NCBI GenBank assembly: GCA_017987115.1
Contig: JAGNUG010000016.1
Coordinates: forward strand, 1 to 47,514
Source: Flavobacteriales bacterium
Lineage (GTDB): Bacteria > Bacteroidota > Bacteroidia > Flavobacteriales_F > PHOS-HE28
Direction: 5' to 3'
DNA: 47,514 bases
A program made the position numbers and the translations under genes. Positions 1-8,300 of this stretch are shown here, in pieces. Positions within the stretch are counted from its first letter, which is position 1. Each line of letters opens with the position of its first letter. The notes under the pieces were generated by a model. That model was not told where the DNA came from. It saw only the letters and a list, made by a program, of their open reading frames with translations, and searched no databases.

Positions 1-2
1 AC

Positions 3-1319
3 GTTTTCCAGGATGAGATCGGGGGTGCTAAACCTGTAGATGCGCCGACCAGACCGGAACCAGTATTGGCCGATGGTCCAATAGCCCCGATCGATACGTT
101 GGCAGCCGTCCCGTTCCAATACCCCGATCAGCGCAATTACAACCTCAACTTCACGATCGATCAGGTCGTTACGCAGGTCGATAACACCTATAGCAGTCAG
201 TTCTATCAACCATTCATTGGTCCGGATGCGTTGAACCCAGGCTTAAGTGCGCTCACGCGAATGGGCATCACCGACCTGTTCGAGGATCATCGCATTGTGG
301 GTGGATTCCGATTGGCGCTGAACTTGAATAACAACGACTACCTCTTCGTATACGAGAACTTGAGACGTCGGATCGATAAGCGGTTCACATTCCAGCGACA
401 AGCCCAACAACAGTTGATCGGGAACGGAGCCGGGGTCGTGAAGATCGTAACGCATAACTTCAGGTATCAGTTGAGCTATCCGTTCAGCGAACTGGCAAGC
501 GTGCGGCTTTCGGCGGTCTATCGGAACGATCGATACGTGCTGCAAGCTACGGACCGAAGTACGCTTAGGGCCGATAACGTGAGTGATCACATGGTCGGCG
601 GTAAACTGGAATACGTGTATGATAGCTCCATGCCGCATGGCCTCAACTTCTGGACAGGCTGGAAACTGAAGTGGTTCGCTGAGTATTACCAGCAACCCGA
701 TGCGAAGAAGACGGATATGCAGATCGTAGGAATGGACCTTCGGCATTCGTTGAAGGTGCACCGTGAATTGATCTGGGTATCGCGTTTAGCTGGATCCAGT
801 TCATTCGGCAGTAGGAAGGTGATCCATTATTTGGGGGGCGTGGATAATTGGTTGTTCGCGCAAACTGACGCTAGTATACCGATTGATTTTTCCCAGAATT
901 ATTTCTACCAGACAATGGGTGTCCCGATGCGCGGCTTTTTCTATAACGCACGTAACGGGTCCAGCTTCGCGGTATTCAATACCGAATTCCGGGTACCGAT
1001 TCTCCGGTACCTGTTGAACAGGCCGATACGCTCCGACTTCCTGAACCATTTGCAACTGACCACATTTGCTGATGTGGGCACTGCTTGGACCGGAAGTGAT
1101 CCCTATTCTTCCGAAAACTCGTTCAACCAGAATACGATACGCCGAAATCCGTTGACCATTACGCTGAACAACACGCGTGAACCGATCGTTGCCGGTTATG
1201 GCTTTGGTGTGCGCACACGGTTGCTCGGTTACTTTGTCCGTGCCGATTGGGCTTGGGGCGTGGATGATGGTATTGTGCTCCCGCGGGTGTTCTATTTCTC
1301 GCTCAATCTGGATATTTGA
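3..1319 (+). CDS. TolB-like protein with C-terminal outer-membrane barrel (5' partial)
   Basis: The reading frame is open from the left edge, so this is the C-terminal part (about 438 residues) of a longer protein. The visible part runs from a Pro-rich linker into a long stretch of alternating polar and aromatic strands typical of a BamA/D15-like barrel. It includes 'HYLGGVDNWLF', 'RGFFYNARNG' and the C-terminal 'GYFVRADWAWGV' followed by a terminal strand ending in Ile. This pattern is known from the large Bacteroidota proteins annotated as TolB-like or PD40, which have an N-terminal WD40-like propeller and a C-terminal barrel; the propeller would lie outside the window. It probably sits in the outer membrane. 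The substrate or role is unknown. The TTG at 66 is internal and not a start. The next gene begins 4 bases after the stop, so co-transcription is likely. Confidence 0.8.
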   Translation, partial: VFQDEIGGAKPVDAPTRPEPVLADGPIAPIDTLAAVPFQYPDQRNYNLNFTIDQVVTQVDNTYSSQFYQPFIGPDALNPGLSALTRMGITDLFEDHRIVGGFRLALNLNNNDYLFVYENLRRRIDKRFTFQRQAQQQLIGNGAGVVKIVTHNFRYQLSYPFSELASVRLSAVYRNDRYVLQATDRSTLRADNVSDHMVGGKLEYVYDSSMPHGLNFWTGWKLKWFAEYYQQPDAKKTDMQIVGMDLRHSLKVHRELIWVSRLAGSSSFGSRKVIHYLGGVDNWLFAQTDASIPIDFSQNYFYQTMGVPMRGFFYNARNGSSFAVFNTEFRVPILRYLLNRPIRSDFLNHLQLTTFADVGTAWTGSDPYSSENSFNQNTIRRNPLTITLNNTREPIVAGYGFGVRTRLLGYFVRADWAWGVDDGIVLPRVFYFSLNLDI

Positions 1320-1323
1320 GTTG

Positions 1324-1698
1324 ATGGACCTCACACCACAGACCATCGCTGCGTTGCTTGCTGTTGGTGTTGCTGCTGGCATCCTCAGCGGATTCGTAGG
1401 TGTTGGTGGTGGCATCATCATGGTGCCTGCATTGGTCTGGTTGCTGAGTTATTCGCAACACCAAGCGCAGGGAACAAGTCTTGCTGTGCTTATGTTACCC
1501 GTAGTTTTCCTTGCAGCCCGGAATTATTACAGAGCGGGGCAGATCGATGTGCAGACCGTTGCCATTATTGCCGTAGCATTCGTGGTCGGTGGCTATTTCG
1601 GAAGCAAATGGGCGCTGGTGCTGCCGTCTGATGCGGTACGGAAGGTGTTCGGTGTTGTGATGCTGTTGGCATCCTTTAAAATGATCTTCGGCAAGTGA
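1324..1698 (+). CDS. TauE/SafE-family membrane permease, half-length
   Basis: A 124-residue hydrophobic protein of the TauE/SafE (sulfite/anion exporter, DUF81) family. The signature is the N-terminal 'GILSGFVGVGGGIIMVPAL' stretch, with a Gly-rich loop after the first membrane segment. About four membrane helices are visible. Family members usually have 240-280 residues and two such repeats. This one has a single repeat and would need to dimerise to form a full transporter. The ATG at 1324 is chosen because the upstream extension of the frame (from 1177) overlaps the preceding barrel gene and lacks family character. The stop overlaps the GTG start of the next gene, suggesting translational coupling to the amidohydrolase. 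The substrate cannot be told from sequence. Confidence 0.8.
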   Translation: MDLTPQTIAALLAVGVAAGILSGFVGVGGGIIMVPALVWLLSYSQHQAQGTSLAVLMLPVVFLAARNYYRAGQIDVQTVAIIAVAFVVGGYFGSKWALVLPSDAVRKVFGVVMLLASFKMIFGK

Positions 1699-2909
1699 TC
1701 GACCTCATCAAAAAAGGAATTGCTGCGTTGCAACCGCAGATGGTGCAATGGCGAAGGCATTTGCATGCGCATCCTGAACTTTCTTTCCAAGAGCATAATA
1801 CGGTTGCCTACGTTGCCGAACAGTTGGAAGCCGAAGGGATCGAAGTCCGGAAAGGAGTTGGAAAGCTCAACCCGGATTCAAAAGGTACTGGGCTCATCGC
1901 CTTGGTGAAGGGTGAAAAAGCAACCTCCAATGCGTGCTTCGCGATCCGTGCGGACCTTGATGCGTTGCCAATTACCGAGATCGGAAAGGAAGGATATTGT
2001 TCGACTACTTCTGGTGTGATGCATGCGTGCGGACATGATGCACATACTGCGATGGTTCTTGGTGCGGGTATCACATTGCACCGTCTTCGGAAACATTGGT
2101 CCGGCACCGTCATGTTGGTGTTCCAACCGGGTGAGGAAAAAGAACCCGGTGGTGCATCACTCTTGATCAAGGAAGGTGTGTTCAACGATTCCAAACCATC
2201 TGGGATCCTCGGGCAACACGTTACACCGGAACTTGCGATCGGCAAAGTCGGCTTTCGATCTGGCCCATTCATGGCGGCTGCGGACGAATTGTACATTACG
2301 GTAAAAGGAAAAGGTGGCCATGCCGCTTCACCGCATTTATTGGTTGATACAGTCCTTATCGCAGCACACTTGATCACCAGTTTGCAACATGTAGTTAGCC
2401 GACGCAACAAACCGGGCAGACCGATGGTGCTCTCCTTTGGAAAAGTGATCGCCCAAGGTGCTACCAACATTATTCCGGACGAAGTGCACATTGCAGGTAC
2501 GCTCCGAACGTTCGATGAAGAATGGCGCAAGGAATTGCACATTCTTATCCCTCAACTCTCCAAGGACCTTGCGAAGAGCATGGGAGGCGATGTGGATTTC
2601 AATTTGGTAAAGGGATCACCTGCGGTTGTTAACGACCCGGTTTTGAACGAACGTGTTCGCAAGAATGCTGTCGAATACATTGGTGAGGAGAATGTTGTGG
2701 AAATGGATATCCGCATGGGCGCAGAGGATTTCGCATACTACACCCAAGTGATGCCCGGTTGCTTCTTCCGGCTCGGAACCGGTAACCCGAAGAAACAAGG
2801 TACTACCTCAGGACTTCACCGCGCAGAATTCGATATCGATGAAGATGCACTCGCGATCGGTGCGGGACTGATGGCGTGGTCCGCTTTAGGTGAATTGAAA
2901 AATTGCTGA
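1695..2909 (+). CDS. M20-family metallo-amidohydrolase (N-acyl amino acid / hippurate hydrolase type)
   Basis: A 404-residue M20D peptidase. It removes acyl groups from N-acyl amino acids or related amides using a two-metal centre. Visible metal and catalytic residues are the 'HACGHDAHTAM' motif (Cys112 and His114), the Glu pair in 'PGEEKEPGGA' (about 147-148), His175 in 'LGQHV', and the C-terminal 'GAEDFAYY' motif. A dimerisation domain lies between about 185 and 300. The start is a GTG overlapping the TGA of the TauE/SafE gene (GTGA), which fits tight coupling. No signal peptide is seen, so it is cytoplasmic. The exact substrate is not identifiable: auxin-conjugate hydrolase, hippurate hydrolase and carboxypeptidase annotations all occur in this family. 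Confidence 0.88.
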   Translation: MIDLIKKGIAALQPQMVQWRRHLHAHPELSFQEHNTVAYVAEQLEAEGIEVRKGVGKLNPDSKGTGLIALVKGEKATSNACFAIRADLDALPITEIGKEGYCSTTSGVMHACGHDAHTAMVLGAGITLHRLRKHWSGTVMLVFQPGEEKEPGGASLLIKEGVFNDSKPSGILGQHVTPELAIGKVGFRSGPFMAAADELYITVKGKGGHAASPHLLVDTVLIAAHLITSLQHVVSRRNKPGRPMVLSFGKVIAQGATNIIPDEVHIAGTLRTFDEEWRKELHILIPQLSKDLAKSMGGDVDFNLVKGSPAVVNDPVLNERVRKNAVEYIGEENVVEMDIRMGAEDFAYYTQVMPGCFFRLGTGNPKKQGTTSGLHRAEFDIDEDALAIGAGLMAWSALGELKNC

Positions 2910-3000
2910 TTCCTAATACCCGGTGCTCGTGTCGTTGTGCTGAACCAAGGCATTCATTGTGACAGTTCTCGCTTTTGCACCGGTAAAGGATCAAATCCTT

Positions 3001-3858
3001 TTATCTGAACAGGATCAATTTTCCTTGGTCTTGTTCGTTCAGCATATACAAGTAAACACCGGCCTGCAAATGGCTGAGGTCGATCTGTTCAATTTGGTTC
3101 GAGAGTGTTTTGGTATGAACGAAACGCCCGCTCATATCAATGATCTTAAACGTTTGAATAAGATCGGTCTTCCGGTTGATCGTTATTTGCCCAGTTGAAG
3201 GGTTCGGCGAAACTATGCTAGGGACAATGGATCCAACAGGATCAATACCTATGTTAATGGCGCAGGTGATCGTCCAAAGGTCATTAGGGTCGATCAATGG
3301 AACACCCGAAATCTTGTAACACCTCAAGGCCAAGTCAACTCCCAAGCCAGGCAATAATGGAAAGCCGATCCCGCTCATGCCACCGATGCCTTCTACGTAG
3401 TCATGGCCAGGTTCTACGTTAAAGCGCCTGCGAACCTCGCCATTTGCTAACGAAATGCTGTCTATACTATATAGTGTGCCTATGTGAAAATCGTACCAGT
3501 TTATCGAGTCACCGACCATTGCGTTATAGTCGTACAGCACAGTTTCAGCCGGAGCACCGTATGGATCAAGCACGAATACCTTTCGTGCTACGGTATCTTC
3601 CCTAAGATATTTTTCATCGAGATCAATATCATTCCAAAGACCACTAACGATCTTGTAATCCACATCCTGTATTGTTGTATCACCGCTAACATGGTAAGTG
3701 CCTGTTCCCGTCAGGTCCCCACAATAAGGTGGTGTTCCGCTAAAAGCCAAGCATTCAACATCCCAAGTCGCATTTTCGTTCAATGTGGGTATGTAGGCTT
3801 GGGCCGCTATCAGCAACGGAAGTGATAAGAAAAGAGCAAGTTGAATTAATTTGAACAT
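3001..3858 (-). CDS. Secreted protein with T9SS type A sorting domain
   Basis: A 285-residue protein with an N-terminal signal peptide (hydrophobic core, cleavage near 'IAAQ-AYI'). The central region of about 180 residues I do not recognise. A C-terminal domain of about 75 residues carries the 'SPNPSTGQITI' start, a 'FKIIDMSGR' strand and 'LQAGVYLYML' near the end, the usual layout of a Bacteroidota T9SS type A sorting signal. The protein should pass Sec to the periplasm and then leave through T9SS, with the tail removed. The central part has four cysteines, perhaps paired. It is the last of three cargo genes on this strand, 28 bases after the stop of the preceding one. Function beyond secretion is unknown. 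Confidence 0.8.
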   Translation of the reverse strand: MFKLIQLALFLSLPLLIAAQAYIPTLNENATWDVECLAFSGTPPYCGDLTGTGTYHVSGDTTIQDVDYKIVSGLWNDIDLDEKYLREDTVARKVFVLDPYGAPAETVLYDYNAMVGDSINWYDFHIGTLYSIDSISLANGEVRRRFNVEPGHDYVEGIGGMSGIGFPLLPGLGVDLALRCYKISGVPLIDPNDLWTITCAINIGIDPVGSIVPSIVSPNPSTGQITINRKTDLIQTFKIIDMSGRFVHTKTLSNQIEQIDLSHLQAGVYLYMLNEQDQGKLILFR

Positions 3859-3886
3859 ACCTAGTCGTGTTAATGCGTTAATACCT

Positions 3887-5350
3887 TCAATGGTGTATAA
3901 CCAGTTTTTCAGTGCGCAGCGTGTGTGTCTTGTTTACGAGTGTAACATTATACGTGCCAGACGCAACGGCTTGTGTATCCCAAACATAGTGCTGTTTTTT
4001 CTCGTTTACCTGATGTCGAAATAGCTCTCGGCCAAGTAAATCACTAACAACCAAATACGCCTCAGCCGTGGATTCGTGCATCGTATAGTCAATTGTAACT
4101 GTGCTTGTTGCTGGATTTGGAAAGAGGCTCAGTGTTGCATCAGATCGTGGATCCGAAAGCTCCTCCACCCCAACATTCACCTGTTTCAAGCGTATGATCA
4201 TGGTCTGGTCCGGGTGGTTCTGGTAGCCATCATCGAAACCATGAAAAAAGCCGTAGGCATACAGCATCCCATCCGGGCCCATCTCAAAATCGCGCATACC
4301 TAGTGCTATTATCGTATTCGGACCAACGATGGTATCACAATTCATCCCTGGAAAATACTCGGGTAGAATGGTTCCCGCTGTATCAATTGCAAAAACGCCT
4401 CCAACCCATTCTTCATTCAGCGTTGCGAATGAACCACCAATAAATAGTGTTGCAGAATCTAAGGTGTACATGCCCTGCACAACACCCACCGAACTGCTGC
4501 CCGGGTACTTGCGTAATCGAATATCGTAATTGAAACTATGGTCGATAGTGCCGTCGGGCATAAGCCGAACCAATGGGATTGTGTCGTTCGGAATCTCTGG
4601 TGAATGGAACCAGCCACTGGCCAATATTCGCCCATCGTTATAGAAATAGTAATCCGTTGCTGTGCCAAAGTCGATGTTTGTGTGGAATGTGCTATCCAAC
4701 GAACCATCATAGTTAACTTTAAAAATATGACCTACGGGTTGGCTATCGAATACATCCATAACACCACTTACCAAAAACTTACCATCCTGGTGCGCCACGA
4801 TCCGTTGTGCAATTCCGAATTGGCATTGCCGGTGCTGGAATGTACTATCTAAGTTGCCAAGCGTATCATACCGGGTAAGGCAAAAGTTTGCTCCGATCAA
4901 TGTGGTGTCTACGGTGCTGTATAGGTCACGACCGCCGGTAACCAGCACCTTATCATCTGGTAAGACTACGAATTGGCCGGCATGAACTGGTTGATAAAAA
5001 AAATTACCAATGGCAAACGAATAGTCCCGTTCTCCAGTTTCAAATTTACGAAAGACAGATTCCCCAATGCCAATATAATACCGATTCGACCATGGAACGA
5101 TCCCGCCCCCCCCGGAGAAACAGCCAGTCATATTCCCGTTGTAGTCAATTTTGGCAGAATAACACGGGGTAATTTCAGATTCAAACTGCAATAGTCCTGA
5201 GATCAGAATGTAATCATCGTAGAACTCGATGTCGGTTATAGACCTATGCTCTAAGTTCGTTGCAAAAGTGGTATCCACAACCCAAGCTTGCTGTGCATTC
5301 AAGAATAGGCTACAGAAGCCCAAGACAAATAAAGATGTAATCCGAATCAT
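3887..5350 (-). CDS. Secreted delta-60-repeat beta-propeller protein with T9SS type A sorting domain
   Basis: A 487-residue protein with a signal peptide ending near 'LNAQQAW'. The body contains several repeats of the delta-60 type, recognisable as 'Y.TLGNLDSTF', 'YDGSLDSTFHT' and 'PDGTIDHSFNYD', which build a beta-propeller. The C-terminus has the sorting domain: 'LSLFPNPATSTVTIDY', a 'VSDLLGRELF' strand and 'ASGTYNVTLV'. The ATG overlaps the TGA of the upstream 1857-residue gene (ATGA at 5347-5350), so the two are almost certainly translated from one mRNA. It is expected outside the cell or on its surface. Propellers of this kind are usually binding scaffolds; no catalytic residues are visible and the ligand is unknown. 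Confidence 0.85.
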   Translation of the reverse strand: MIRITSLFVLGFCSLFLNAQQAWVVDTTFATNLEHRSITDIEFYDDYILISGLLQFESEITPCYSAKIDYNGNMTGCFSGGGGIVPWSNRYYIGIGESVFRKFETGERDYSFAIGNFFYQPVHAGQFVVLPDDKVLVTGGRDLYSTVDTTLIGANFCLTRYDTLGNLDSTFQHRQCQFGIAQRIVAHQDGKFLVSGVMDVFDSQPVGHIFKVNYDGSLDSTFHTNIDFGTATDYYFYNDGRILASGWFHSPEIPNDTIPLVRLMPDGTIDHSFNYDIRLRKYPGSSSVGVVQGMYTLDSATLFIGGSFATLNEEWVGGVFAIDTAGTILPEYFPGMNCDTIVGPNTIIALGMRDFEMGPDGMLYAYGFFHGFDDGYQNHPDQTMIIRLKQVNVGVEELSDPRSDATLSLFPNPATSTVTIDYTMHESTAEAYLVVSDLLGRELFRHQVNEKKQHYVWDTQAVASGTYNVTLVNKTHTLRTEKLVIHH

Positions 5351-8300
5351 TTTGCAACAACAAATCGTTGTAAACCGAGCACTTTTGCAGCGATGCGCAA
5401 CTCAGCGGTATAGGTGCCTGTTTTTATTCCGCGCACATCCCAAACTTGTTGTGAAGCACCGAGTTGCACTGTTAACCTACCAACATTTCGGCCCGAAATA
5501 TCTTGAATGTCAATGGTTGCGCCTTCTACACGTTCTGGCAAAATGGTTTCAAAGGTTATCCACGTTTGAGCCGGATTCGGGTACGCCTTGAATGTTATGC
5601 CGTCCGTGTCAAATATTTCGTCAGTACTTGGTTGTTCGAGCAACGCTTTGGGTGTAATGGTGCCACCTGTAACTGGTGCTGTACATTCACCATAAGCGAA
5701 ACACAACAGATTCTGTGCCCAAACACCGGCATGGGTTGGCCTGCCTTGTGCAACCTGTTGCAAGTTGGATTGCGCGCCAGCGCTTAAATGGAACAGATCA
5801 ATCGCTGCATTGTTGGCAGCTTTGTACACTGCAATGAGGCCGATCATGTCAGCGCGTTCCTCTTCTTCATGGTCGTTCAGCCTGTACTGCTGGTCCAGGT
5901 CCTGAGCCACATCTTCTGCATCATTAAAGCGCCCAAGTTCCATCAGGGTTTGTATTTCACTATAACGGGCACCAAGCACCGTGTTCTGCTCAAAGCGTAC
6001 CAATAGCGAATCCAGTGGTTGCGGCACTGTGTCGTTTTTCATGTCGGCAATAAGCTTATCATTCCAATGTCCCATTAAGGCAAAGTGTTGCGCCATGCTG
6101 CTTTCGAGGCTCGTGCGCCAAGTGCGTTGATTCCAACTAGCATGGATCTGTTGGATCATGTAATGCGGCAATGGGCTAGGTGCTTCGAATTCGATCCATT
6201 TATCAAATCCTTTCTGTTTAGTCGCTTCCGGGTTGGCCAAACAGATCTCGAGCATCATGGCATCAGGGAGGATATCCCTGATCGCGGCCTCCTTCAATAT
6301 TTCCACGCTTAAGTACGGGCTATTGGCCATAAGTTCATTCCGCAAGTCCCATGCTTCATTGGGCCAAGTCAGCATTATTGTTTCTTTCAATTCGTCGAAA
6401 TCACCGCCATCCAAAAGGCTTTCGAAGACATATTTCAAATTTAGGTAAGCCGACTTTTGATCCTGAAAAAGATTGTGAATAGGCCCAGTTGTCATACCGT
6501 GTGTTTCTGGATAACGCACGCGAGAGACACAGGTGTTATAAGGTGAATCATTGCTGCCATCTACTACCACATATGGGAAGTTATAAGCTCCAGGGTTTGG
6601 TTTCCCAGGTGGTAACTCCCAGAAATAAGTAATGGGTGCGCCTTGAGCCTCATTGTCGTAATTGTAGAACAGACTTGTCCCCATTTGGGTTGCGGTAAAC
6701 GTATTCCCGGCAGATAAACTGGTTGAACCTTGGAACGTCTTGATGCAGTTTTCATTACCGGGAGTGCCCAGCGGTGGAGTCCTTACTACAAAATCGCGGT
6801 CGCTATTTGGAGCCGGGTTATTGCACTCAAAAGACAAGCCCGTTATAGTACTGTTATCTTCATCATAGCAATTTCCTTCAGCCACAAAGCTGTTTTCTAA
6901 GTGTTCAGATTCGTTATTGTAGACTAAGTCATTGTACGGGCCAGTATAGCCCATTACCGGACCTTCAATAGGAACACCGGATATCGCATTGGCCTCTTTC
7001 ATAAAGTCGTTCTCTTGGATGTGAAAACCAAAGCCAGTGTAATTATAAATTGCACGATGAAATAATTGAAACGCATCGTCTTCCATACCAGCCAAGGTAA
7101 CCTCCCGGTTACCCATAACAAACTCATTGCGGTTAATATCGAAGTGGTTTACGCCACTAGTGTAAACACCACAAATGTTATTCTCGAATGCGCTGTTGGT
7201 TACCCAGAAGGTGCGGCTATTTGAGCCGGTGCTAAGTGCATGTATACCGTGGTCTAGCCCAATAAACTTCGATCGTGTTAGGCTTGCTTCATCGCATACC
7301 GGTATTGGATGACCAGGGTCGATGGGTATTAGGTAACTGCATTGGCCAGTAACTCCGTACCCAGCATCAATGCTAATGATACCAAAGCCCAGTTTATTAC
7401 TTGGGGTTGTGGTTACTGTGGTTTGTTCGTTGATAAAATCGCATGCTGTGAATTTGATCCCATGCACATCCCACATACTTATATGGGCATAGAAATCGTC
7501 TCCACCATAATAGTTGTCATCTACTTTGAACTCGCAGCGGGCAAATTTGCTTCGGTTCACCATTTCTTGTCCGCTACCCGAAAAGTTTTTATAGCTCAGG
7601 AATGTGGCTGAACGCCTACAATTAATGAAATGCGCATCCGTAGCATCGATCACACCTCCGAAAGTTCCCCAATCTTCATTCTTTTTCATCGTAATTGCCT
7701 CTCGCGCATTTTCGATCGTGGCTCCATTTCTTAGCACCACATATCCTTGATGAGCGGGTTGGCTGGTTGGCCACTGATTTTCAGAGTTGTCTCCCCAAAC
7801 CTGTATACCACTCCAAAAGTCTCCACACGCGCTGTTTATGGTACCGCCATCCACCAATAATTTAGCACCTTCCTCTACGATGATCCCAGTGCCGGGGTAC
7901 ATGGAAAGTGTGCCATTTATAGTAAGCATAGCACCTGCTTGCACGCGCCAGTTCGAGTAGCCATAACTAAATCCGTTTACAGGAATAGTGGTGGTCGTGC
8001 TAATGACATGTTCCGCAATTGGTGTTTCGTAGATATCGGTTTGCCAAATACCTCTGCCGAAGGTACTTGCAAAAAGTTTCTTTGTGCATAAGTTCACCTT
8101 CACTTCGGTTACAATACACATTGGCATGTCTTCATTGAAGCATTGCCATTCCCCAATTGCCGGGTCATACACAAAGACCCCGGCATCTGTACCTGCATAA
8201 AGAATTCCACCAGAACCTCTTTGAATTTCCAGATCGTTAACCGGAAGCCCTAATAATCCTTCGGAAATGTCCTCCCAATTTTCACCATCATCTACAGATC

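Noticed and set aside
2920-2983. CCGGTGC ... GCACCGG inverted repeat between convergent genes
   Set aside because: The 7-base arms are 50 bases apart, too far for a terminator, and no T-tract follows. Probably chance.
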